19,068 nt of DNA. It comes from Zygnema cylindricum. Taxonomy: Eukaryota; Streptophyta; Zygnematophyceae; Zygnematales; Zygnemataceae. Under the pieces are notes generated by a model. The model saw only the letters and a list, made by a program, of their open reading frames with translations. It did not search any database and was not told the DNA's origin. Of this stretch, positions 9,565 through 16,856 are shown one piece after another (the first letter of the stretch is position 1; the number at the start of each line of letters is the position of its first letter). Made by a program: the position numbers and the translations under genes. The stretch spans positions 1-19,068 of the forward strand of contig JBBHKE010000725.1 in NCBI GenBank assembly GCA_037447655.1, in the 5' to 3' direction.

Positions 9565-9853
9565 ATGGAATGTACTGAAACCCAAGGACAAGACCCACCG
9601 AACGAAGGAAGGAGATCACCCGACGTGGACACCCTCGTGGAAGGCGTTGTGACCGGAAATTTGGACCCACAGTGTGATAAATACGGGAACGTCCGGGTGT
9701 CGACCCGAAAAGTTCAACAAGTGTCAACGAAGGTTACTCGACTACGGGTAATCAATTGGATGATCGTCGATTGTCACGCGAATGGAAAGGAACTGCTCAT
9801 CCCGATGACCGTGAAGATATTTCCGCAACATTTTTCGGGGGGGTATCGTACAA
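9565..9853 (+). CDS. Possible first exon of an unknown or transposon protein
   Basis: An open frame runs from ATG 9475 to 9960. The more protein-like part starts at the second ATG, 9565: MECTETQGQDPPNEGRRS, then a basic segment STRKVQQVSTKVTRL and a block RVINWMIVDCHANGKELLIP followed by FPQHFSGGYR. It stops looking like protein at 9853, exactly where ACAA/GTAAGT offers a splice donor. The layout W-M...NGKE..IP...FP..F.G..R resembles, from memory, the N-terminal part of transposon proteins in oomycetes and algae; I cannot confirm it. It lies in the first fifth of the 7.87-kb element, so it may be part of that element's transposase or a captured host exon. No clear partner exon follows at once. 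Confidence 0.4.
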
Positions 9854-10049
9854 GTAAGTGTTTTATCTATTATCCCTACTTTTATGTAGCATTCCTTAGT
9901 TGTTTAATTTGTGTGTCGCAGTTTCCCATTGTTTGTAATTTAATTTTACATATTCAATAATTTACATGTTGATTATGCCCCCCTCGTATTGTATGTTTGT
10001 ACATGCTATATTCTTCCCCCTAACCATCTCATGTATTTATGATGGTTTG

Positions 10050-10350
10050 TTATACAACGTCGTCCAATTGCGATTTGATGTGTGTAAGAAAGTATGTACA
10101 AGCGACGACATAGTGTCGTCGCCGGTATGCGAAAATTTAAGTGTACTACATCCGAGATCTGCGAATGTTGGAGAAATCGAAAAGCGATGACAGTGCGTCG
10201 TCGCTTTAACATTGGAAATTTCTAATGGAAACGTCGTCTGGTTAATATTGTAATATCTAACGACGAAATGTTGCATACGCGACGACGTCTAATATTGAAT
10301 CCGCGTGGTTAGTGAAACGTGGAATCAAATTAGTTTTATCGTCGTCCCGT
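10050..10350. repeat. Cluster of GTCGTC/GACGAC hairpins
   Basis: At least eight GTCGTC or GACGAC cores occur in 300 bases. Two form clear hairpins: GCGACGACA-tag-TGTCGTCGC (10102-10122, perfect) and AAAGCGATGAC...GTCGTCGCTTT (10181-10207, one mismatch). Others lie near 10057, 10231, 10260, 10279 and 10340. Confidence 0.6.
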
Positions 10351-10553
10351 TGTTGGAAATTTCAAACACATCGGATAGGGTTTGAAGCAATTTCGTGCAT
10401 GGCCATTCGTAATGAAAGTATCCCCCGCACGAAATACTTTATTTTTACGTAATAATAGTAGGGTTTTACGTTTGTACTGTTTACTGCCACCCTCCACACT
10501 TCGTAGCCGCGTCTTCTTCACCTATTTTTGACACGCTAATTTTAAGCTTAGCT

Positions 10554-10754
10554 ATGAAGGGCGGCAACAAGCAAATTAAGCGACCACGTACTGTGGTCGC
10601 TCAACGTCGTCGCTATCCTCCCTTTATTACAGCGACCGCGAAAGAGTTGGCAAGGCAACGGGAGGCAGCAATCCCGTTTTTCACAACTTTTTTCTGTTTG
10701 AACCAAAAAAGAGAAATGTCCATATCTCAAAGTATTCATAGAACGTCTCAATGA
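10554..10754 (+). CDS. Hypothetical basic open frame, possible later exon
   Basis: This 66-codon ATG frame is rich in Arg and Lys at the start (KQIKRPRTVVAQRRR) and then has ATAKELARQREAAIPF, an amphipathic segment. I know no family with certainty. In the transposon proteins I associate with 9565-9853, a basic region followed by a short helix of the form EL.R.R.AGI.F comes next, so this could be a later exon of the same broken gene. It ends shortly after entering AT-rich DNA, which suggests truncation or a missing splice. A chance frame remains quite possible. Confidence 0.25.
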   Translation: MKGGNKQIKRPRTVVAQRRRYPPFITATAKELARQREAAIPFFTTFFCLNQKREMSISQSIHRTSQ

Positions 10755-11619
10755 TTATGTAAAAATGATAATGAAGTTAGTAGTGTTTTGCATGTAACAT
10801 GATATGAAATCTAACGAAGAAAGTTTGAGGCTACATAAATGATGTCATTATAGGCTACGAGTTTACTTCTAAACTCGGGAGTCGCCGGACAAAAGTAAAG
10901 CTGAAGAATAGAAAAGTCTAAGAAGAGAAATTGTTACCTTTTAAAAGTTGGAATAGAATACCAGGACACTTTCAAAGTCAGAGCATATTGAACTACATCG
11001 AAGTATCAGTGACAAAAGAACGGCTCCCATATTTCGAGTTTCCAGGCTGATTTGGACCGTTAATTTGAGTGGGGAAAATACAAGTGATTAAGTGCCATGG
11101 CATATGTACCTTCTATGGAGAATGACCCATCTTCGTCGTATACCTAGCAGCATAGCAGCATCGGCTTTGCAGTCGCCAGAGAGCAGCTTAGCTTGCGGAG
11201 AGAGGCTTAGGAACTAGATTCAATTTCGGTTAACCAGGCAGATGATTCTGTACTAGCAGCCTGCAAGATAGCAGCCACAGTTTTCAGCAAGAAATTTTGG
11301 TAAGAACGCCGTTACTACCGGATTATATCTAGTCAGTGATATGACTCTTCTATCTCTGCACTTTGCCAGCCTAGGTACTTCGTTCATAAAATGTTGTTTT
11401 TCCGGGAGCCGTTTGCAAGCTTGAATTTTTTTTTGAGTTATGTATTTCTTCTTCAGCTTGAATCTTTTATGTGGTTAATTCTTGAGTTTTGAAATTATTT
11501 GCCAGTCACTCACTTTATCGTAATGTCAAACTCTGATTCACACAGAGAATGAACCCTGTTGAACTCTGGACTCTGAACTCTGACTCTGTTTACGCAACCA
11601 TATTCCCAGTAAGACAGGT
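10755..11619. other. Unassigned; possible upstream part of the Copia remnant
   Basis: No gene is seen. Short CAGCA-rich repeats lie near 11150-11280 and ACTCTG repeats near 11530-11590. A leader or worn LTR of the following Copia-like remnant would be expected here, but I could not find LTR ends or a tRNA primer-binding site. Confidence 0.35.
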
Positions 11620-12530
11620 TTGTCCGAACTGACTATATACACAGAAGAATCAAGGCTGAAATTGCGTTGCGAGAAAATGAATGTTGGTCAATTGTTACAA
11701 AATAAGAAGCTAAACCTGTTCCTGCCGATAAGAGCAATAGCTCTGAAGCAGAAAAGACTAATTGCTAGTTGGAAAGAAGAAATAAAAGCTAGAGTAATTA
11801 CTTTCGGAGGTGAATATGATAAAAATAAAAAAATGAGAGCTTGGGAAATATGGCAAGCTTTGGGAAACAAGTTTGTAGACGAGTCTTGAATTGCAAAAGT
11901 AATCTTAATAAAGAAAATATACTAGTCTATTAACGAGCCTACAGAGTCTATGGAAGAACATGTAACTGAACTTTCACTTCAATGAAGCAGATGCGCGGGA
12001 GATTTCTTTTGCAGAAGGAACAAAGGTTTTGATACTGTTGACGTCGCTGCCATGGCAATTTAAGGATGCGGTAACCTGGTTGTATGTAAAAGTTCGCCTT
12101 GTGGAAATTCGAAAAAATAATAATCACCTGAAAGATATCTGATTTGTAAGTGCCATGGGCGGAACTGTATTTGATTCAAGCAGCAAATACTCAATCACTA
12201 AGCCAGAACTACAACCACGGTTACAGCAACAAGAAAAGCTACGCGTGCTGCTATTTCTATAAGACGAATCAATCACTTCATTGCTGATTGCAGGAAAATG
12301 AAGTTTGACAAAAGAAATAGATCATATATCCATAAGTGTTTTAGAAGATGCAAATGTTGATGCCGTAATAACACTATCGTAGCTGCTGAAAAGTCTGAAA
12401 CTTTTGCTGCAGCAATTCCCTTAGCTTTACCAGCTCATTCAAGCCTCATTGATGTTGTAGCAGCATCATATCACTATTTGCACGTGAATGAGACTAAACT
12501 AAATGACGTCAGCTCAAAGGATGTAATGCG
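11620..12530 (+). pseudogene. Decayed Copia-type gag (with start of protease?)
   Basis: Across several frames the order of a Copia gag protein is readable. KMRAWEIWQALGNKF is near 11830. After a stop come ESMEEHVTELSLQ (about 11948), then KVLILLTSLPWQFKDAV with VRLVEIRKNN (12023-12115), matching the LLxSLPxxF core of UBN2/gag families. A damaged CCHC zinc knuckle follows near 12240-12300, with the second Cys changed to Tyr and HFIADCRK in a shifted frame. Near 12445, LIDVVAASYHYLHVNE resembles the start of the Copia aspartic protease, with its D-S/T-G/A motif lost. Stops and frameshifts abound. No integrase, reverse transcriptase or RNase H is seen, so most of the element is missing. Confidence 0.7.
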
Positions 12531-12751
12531 GAGGAGAGACTCGGAGAAAGACAGAATCGCTTGAAGTAGATGCCGCAGGAGACAAAAATCAGAAAAATCA
12601 TCTTGACTTCGAAATCATTTTATCGAATAAGTAAATATATTTAGTAAATATGTGCTTTTCAAGCCAATATTATGACTTCCATTTTATATGGCCGTTTCTA
12701 CACTAACCTTTTTTAATACACAAAACCGAACGCTTCATGAAAGGCCTCCGA

Positions 12752-13046
12752 TAGCCTTGACAACATAGTTCAAAAGTAGGCGTTTTTATGGTAAGCCTTT
12801 GGTCGGCGCCTTTATTGTAAGTTGTGTTATGGGCTTTTCGTGTGATCTTCTTAGATCGCTACTTTGATCAGCAACCGTCCAATCGTCCGAATCTGACGGT
12901 GTAAATAATTTTTTTTGGTCCGAATGTTTTAATTGGTCCGAATAGATTCAAATACAATATGGGTCTTAAGGTCATATTTTATGTTTTGCATACGATAGGC
13001 ATATTGTATGGGCCTACTTTCACCTACTTTTCAACTATGCTTGACA
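12752..13046. mobile_element. Short inverted-repeat element of unknown family
   Basis: CATAGTTCAAAAGTAGGCG near 12762-12780 is answered by an inverted copy, CATAGTTGAAAAGTAGGTG on the other strand, ending near 13040. Similarity extends into TTGACAA / TTGTCAAG outside. About 250 bases of non-coding sequence lie between. Ends and target duplication are not clear, so the family is left open. Confidence 0.5.
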
Positions 13047-13053
13047 ATGATTA

Positions 13054-13781
13054 GGGTAAGGTTCCATTAGGCGGTCCCAGTAAAAGTACGGACAAGTCTA
13101 CTGACAGCGTTTACTGGAAGTCCGCTCCATTATGTCGGGCCAGTAACAAGCATTCCTCAATTATGATTGGCGCCACATAAGTTACAGTCCAGATTCTAAA
13201 AATCTTAAAAAAATCTACAAACGGGATATCTGTACGAAATATCTGTACGACCGGAGGTAGTTAATGATTTGTACATAAAGTTTTCGGCCAGATTTTGATT
13301 TTGAAAATAGAAATCGAAATTTCGAAACGGAATGGCAAAAAGAAGTGTCAAACTTTGAAGGTCGCGGCAAAACCTTGAATGTCAGACGGAGCGTGCGAGG
13401 ATATTTTCAACCTGACATGCATTCAGCGTGGCAGGCGGCACATGGCCTGTACGACGTGCACGCCTGTGATCCCTCGATCAAAGTAGATATGTATTTATTT
13501 TTTGACGTGTACCAATGGCAATCATCTCGTGGGCCCCAACTCTCCTCGCGAGGAGAGTTGGGGCCCACGAGATGATGTGCCCGATTGCTTCGCAGATCTA
13601 TAATAGTGAAACATCCAACGGTCAGGAATCACTCCTACATCATTGGAGCTTCCCGACAGCTTTCCAGTAGCGATGTTTCGTCTTACAAAAAAAAATTAAT
13701 GGTACGGATATGTACGGTGATGTACGAATACGTACGGCGTCCAGTAGCAAACCTCACTTTTCGCCTAATGGAACCTTACCC
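13054..13781. mobile_element. Harbinger/Tourist-like non-autonomous element
   Basis: GGGTAAGGTTCCATTAGGCG at 13054 and its exact reverse complement ending at 13781 form 20-base inverted repeats. TTA sits directly outside each (13051-13053 and 13782-13784). A TTA target duplication with ends starting GGG is the hallmark of PIF/Harbinger elements and Tourist MITEs. The 728-base interior has no transposase. Both sides contain CCAGTA and GTACGG repeats in inverted orientation. A perfect palindrome lies inside at 13521. Confidence 0.8.
13521..13576. repeat. Perfect 56-base palindrome without spacer
   Basis: ATCATCTCGTGGGCCCCAAC followed by TCTCCTCG is mirrored exactly from 13549 on the opposite strand, giving 28-base arms, no mismatch and no loop. 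The next base on each side breaks the symmetry. Confidence 0.95.
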
Positions 13782-13784
13782 TTA

Positions 13785-14160
13785 GAGTTAAAACACTTTT
13801 CGGACAGTCAAAAGTGTTTAGCTCTATGATCGATCGTTGGATCCATTTCCTTGAGTCATAGAGTCGAAAGATAACCGCAGATTGTGATGTCACGATTGGA
13901 AATCGTAATAAAATCCGATGAGGAAAAGAACTTTGAGTGCCCGAAAAATGTTTGAACTCTCAAAAAGATGGGCAGTGTAACAACATGAGCTGTCCAAAGC
14001 CCTACATTTAGTGTGCGAAAAGATAAGGAAATGCTATTTATAATTCAATCATATTAAACGCGTATTGTACGTGAAAAATCGTACAATACATAATGCGGGG
14101 GCAAGTGGGCAACTGATACAGGGTTTCCTCGCGTTTTCGCACTTTCGAAGTTGACGGGGG
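13785..14160. other. Unassigned spacer with two hairpins
   Basis: AAACACTTTT (13791-13800) pairs with AAAAGTGTTT (13810-13819). GTATTGTACG (14062-14071) pairs with CGTACAATAC (14080-14089) across TGAAAAAT. Otherwise no gene or known element is seen. Confidence 0.5.
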
Positions 14161-14568
14161 AATAGGAAGGACAGCCTAAGATGTCACGTGACAGGGCTAT
14201 AAGAAGCGACACGGAATGTACCAATTAGTGTCCGCGAAGCATATAGAAATCGTTCGATCACATCGAACGGCTCATAGCGTGCGCCTCACGGCACCGTGAA
14301 CCAATGAGGCGTCAAGAATCCACAACGAGAACAGGAATTCCAGGACTCGTTATCTTCAGAACCACGCAAACAAGTCGTCAGTTATAAAAAGGAATTCCAA
14401 AATCCGTTATTCTCAACTTCCACCGCTCATCTCTTCCACAAAGAGCTGACACCACCCACCACCAATCAAGCAATTCCAAAACTCGTCATTTCAATTTTCC
14501 ACTCTCCTACTTCCCCTCCTCTCTCCTCCATTTCCATCTTCCAGCTCAACAGGCAACAATCAGCATAG
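14160..14568 (+). promoter_or_regulatory. Promoter-like segment with CT-rich leader
   Basis: It holds CACGTG (14184), CTATAAGAAG (14196), TTATAAAAAGG (14384) and a CT-rich stretch from about 14400 to 14550 before an ATG at 14568 that opens only 11 codons. Three diverged repeats with AATTCCA and CTCGTYATT start near 14335, 14391 and 14470. The arrangement echoes the CT leaders of the F-box genes. It may be a captured host promoter or chance. Confidence 0.3.
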
Positions 14569-14711
14569 ATGTCATATGCGCATAAAACGCACGGAGTAAA
14601 CTAACGAATACTACGTTCCGTGCGCATAAAACAATTTCAAACTTTATAAAATTCGCAGTAAAAATAGTTCTTTTTTGTACTTTTTAAGTTTAAATATTTA
14701 AATATTCAAAA

Positions 14712-15045
14712 CCCTACAAACTGAAACGTGCAACGAACTATACCGCGAATCGTTATTAGTGTCAAAGTCACTAATTTGGGTTCTTAAAATTTTAATTTTT
14801 TTTCGCAATTAGTATACATGATTTTCGAAAATAAATTAGCAACTCTATTTAAGGATGAGAACCATAATCTGCCTCGTCTCTCGCACCAAATTAGAATCAA
14901 TAACACTATTTTTTTTTATGCTATTTAAACTTTGACACTAATAACGATTCGCGGTGTAGCGGCGAGCGCCGGGATTTACGGCGTCTCCAACGGCCGCTTC
15001 CTTCTGAAGACGGAATGGAGGACACAAAATACTCCCGCGCAAATG
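14712..15045 (+). repeat. Direct repeat, copy A (interrupted by a MITE)
   Basis: With the 216-base MITE removed, this matches 15341-15458, including AACGAAC at the insertion site, GGCGAGC, TTTACGGCG, TCCAACGGC and TTCCTTCTGAAGACGGA, ending in CGCAAATG. Copy B shows the site before insertion. Confidence 0.8.
14741..14956. mobile_element. 216-base MITE, TA-flanked
   Basis: Inverted ends TACCGCGAATCGTTATTAGT and its complement CACCGCGAATCGTTATTAGT (inverted, ending 14956) continue as GTCAAAGT. TA lies on both sides (14739-14740, 14957-14958). The interior contains CTATTTAAGGA, ACCATAATCTGCC, CGTCTC and AAATTAGAATCAATAAC, all shared with the MITE at 16465-16662. No coding capacity. Confidence 0.85.
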
Positions 15046-15076
15046 AAGCAAAACGGCTCAGCGAAGCCGTCGTTGT

Positions 15077-15328
15077 GACGCCATAAATTCCGGCGCTCGC
15101 AGCTCGCCGCTAAGATAAAAATACGCGTGCAAGACTCCCTAAATTCCGCGGCTCGCTGCTCAGAAAAAAATACGTGTGTGAGACGCCATAAATTTCGCGG
15201 CTCGCCGCTCACATAAAAATACGCGTGAGAGACGCCATAAATTCCACGGCTCGCCGCTCAGAAAAAAATACGCATGTGAGACGCCACAAATTCCGCATTT
15301 CGCCGCTCGGATAAAAATACACGCGCGC
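15077..15328 (-). repeat. 49-base GC-rich tandem array
   Basis: Units starting GACGCCATAAATTCC start at about 15077, 15133, 15182, 15231 and 15280. Spacings are 56, 49, 49 and 49. The core GCGGCTCGCCGCTC is followed by AAAAATACGCGTG. Read on the minus strand, the unit matches the core of the flanking direct repeats (GGCGAGC...TTTACGGCG), so the array is inverted relative to them. The minus strand is open in more than one frame, giving repetitive peptides that I do not accept as protein. Confidence 0.85.
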
Positions 15329-15340
15329 AAATGAATTAAA

Positions 15341-15458
15341 ACTGCAAAATTGGAAAGTACAACGAACAAGTGGCGAGCGGCGGAGTTTACGGCGCATCCA
15401 ACGGCGATTTCCTTCTGAAGACGGAGTGGAAGACACAAAAAGTACGCGCGCTCAAATG
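15341..15458 (+). repeat. Direct repeat, copy B (empty MITE site)
   Basis: Matches copy A around the MITE. At the insertion point it reads AACGAAC-AA-GTGGCGAGC where copy A reads AACGAAC-TA-[MITE]-TA-GCGGCGAGC. Removing MITE and one TA makes the two copies the same length. Confidence 0.8.
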
Positions 15459-16019
15459 TAACAACTTTTTTTAATGTCTGTACAATATTCCGTATAGTTC
15501 CATACGAAATTTTCGAAAGCTACGAATCAAACGAATACTACGTAGTTTTCGTAAAAAAGTCCAAATCCGTACGAATTGGACATCTGTGCAATCAGTAGTG
15601 TTGGGTATCGGGTAGATTCATATCGCGATAATTTCGATATTCGATATATGCGAGGAGGATCCTCGATATATCGTACCGAGACCAACATAAATTATCGCGA
15701 TATATATCGCGATATATAGTATTTTTTTTTATTTTTTTTTATTTTTTTTTTATATAATATGTTATTTTAGCGAAAAAGTCAAATTGTCTAATACGCCACG
15801 TACGCCGGGATTTTCGTTCCGTGACTTAAAGGTAGACGCCGCAAAATGTAACCGACAAAAAGGTACTAATTCTGAAATTCTAATAATTAATTATTTGGGG
15901 TATGGTTACACGAGGAGGACTGTAATAGTACGGACATCAAAATTTATGTATTACAGAGGTCTCGGGTACATCGCGTATCTTTTGTCAAAAAGTTTTACAT
16001 ACTATTCGTCCAGCAACCA
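15459..16019. other. Unassigned region with a large dyad
   Basis: ATATCGCGATAATTT (15620-15634) is exactly inverted at 15689-15703. Inside lies a second dyad around GGATCC (CGATATAT...ATATATCG, 15642-15673). Three ATTTTTTTTT units follow near 15720-15752. No gene was recognised; an 83-codon frame from 15784 has only a TTG start. Confidence 0.5.
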
Positions 16020-16245
16020 CATTTCGACTGTGTGAACGTACGATTTGTCAGATTTTGTACGATTCCCTATATTAGTGTATGCATGTTTGAGACCGATATT
16101 TTTTTTTTCAAAGACACAAATCAGAATTATTAAACAATTAGAATGTATGTTTTTTTTCAAAATTTTCAAATTCTTAATTAGCGTAAATCACGGTAATTTT
16201 TCATGTACGCTAAAGAAATTTCTACGCTAATAACGATTGGCGGTG
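16020..16245 (-). repeat. Right long terminal inverted repeat
   Basis: Inverted partner of 8379-8605; it ends CGATTGGCGGTG immediately before TA. It ends about 38 bases before recognisable similarity between the two F-box gene copies begins. Confidence 0.8.
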
Positions 16246-16375
16246 TACTTCAGTTGTATTAGTTCATTATCTTAACATTTCGTGACATTTGCTGCTAACC
16301 GTAAATTTTGGTACGAACACCGATAATTGTACGTCATTTGAACATACTGGCACACAAAATTCGTACAGCTACGTC

Positions 16376-16398
16376 CACGTGGTAACAAAGGCGCGAAA
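16376..16398. promoter_or_regulatory. Conserved CACGTG plus E2F-like GGCGCGAAA
   Basis: CACGTG (16376-16381) and GGCGCGAAA (16390-16398) repeat the pair at 724-751. The gap is eight bases here and 13 in the intact copy, which has a five-base difference (GTAACCTAAC against GTAAC). Confidence 0.5.
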
Positions 16399-16464
16399 GC
16401 AGCAAAATTTAACACGTGGAATACAACTCCCACCATAAACAAGATAACACGTTTAGGGTTAGTA

Positions 16465-16662
16465 TACCGCCAATCGCTATTAGAGTATATAACGCTAATC
16501 CGGTGCCCCTAAAATTTGACCCCAAAACCTAGAATAAAATTAATTACGCTATTTAAGGACGTGGACCATAATCTGCCACGTCTCAAGCACTAAATTAGAA
16601 TCAATAACGCTAATTGTTTTTTGACGCTATTTAATCCTTGACTCTAATAGCGATTAGCAGTG
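16465..16662. mobile_element. 198-base MITE in the duplicated promoter
   Basis: Inverted ends TACCGCCAATCGCTATTAGA and CACTGCTAATCGCTATTAGA (inverted, ending 16662), with TA at 16463-16464 and 16663-16664. Interior blocks CTATTTAAGGA, ACCATAATCTGCC, CGTCTC and AAATTAGAATCAATAAC match the MITE at 14741-14956. It is absent from the intact gene's promoter. Confidence 0.85.
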
Positions 16663-16856
16663 TAGTGTTCAACTCTCTTCAGAGGAAAATTCATTCCCTT
16701 CTCCTTTCTTCCTCTTACATCGTTTCTCTTTCACTACATTACGTCTTCCTTTTTTTTTCTTCTCTATCACTTTCTCCCTTCTCTTCCTTCTTTTCTTCCC
16801 TTCATTTTTTGATTTAAGCTTTGCTCTGCCGTTTTCCTTTCTTCTCTTATTTAGCC

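Larger units (their letters stand above)
8379..16245. mobile_element. 7.87-kb TA-flanked DNA transposon with long inverted repeats
   Basis: The sequence starting CACCGCCAATCGTTATTAGC at 8379 is repeated in inverted orientation ending at 16245. The two ends stay alignable for about 225 bases, with weaker similarity perhaps to 8740. TA lies immediately outside both ends (8377-8378 and 16246-16247), which fits a TA target duplication as in Tc1/mariner-superfamily elements. The first 20 or so bases match the two MITEs at 14741 and 16465, making this a long relative and a possible former autonomous member. The interior has been filled by other elements. No complete transposase is readable. An alternative is two unrelated single-ended fragments in opposite orientation. 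Confidence 0.6.
16283..16856 (+). promoter_or_regulatory. Duplicated promoter of the broken F-box/LRR copy
   Basis: It aligns with 600-1008: GGTACGAACACC, GTACGTCATTTG, CACGTG at 16376, GGCGCGAAA at 16390, TTTAGGGTTAG at 16452, and a CT-rich leader ending TTTAGCC at the ATG. A 198-base MITE separates the TTAGGG motif from the leader. Apart from it, the spacing from GGCGCGAAA to the ATG is 259 bases against 258 in the intact copy. Confidence 0.7.

Noticed and set aside
9854-9921. 68-base intron joining 9565-9853 to sequence after 9921
   Set aside because: The donor is good and TCGCAG could be an acceptor, but the joined frame stops after a few codons in AT-rich sequence.
15077-15328. CRISPR-like array
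   Set aside because: The whole 49-base unit repeats with no unique spacers, and the setting is eukaryotic.
14976-15438. Overlapping minus-strand proteins with repeated ERRAAEF/LWRLTHVF motifs
   Set aside because: They arise from the 49-base GC-rich array, which is open in more than one frame. The repeats are at DNA level with indels between units.
15784-16035. 83-residue protein next to the right inverted repeat
   Set aside because: No ATG start, and its end overlaps the inverted repeat; no recognisable motif.
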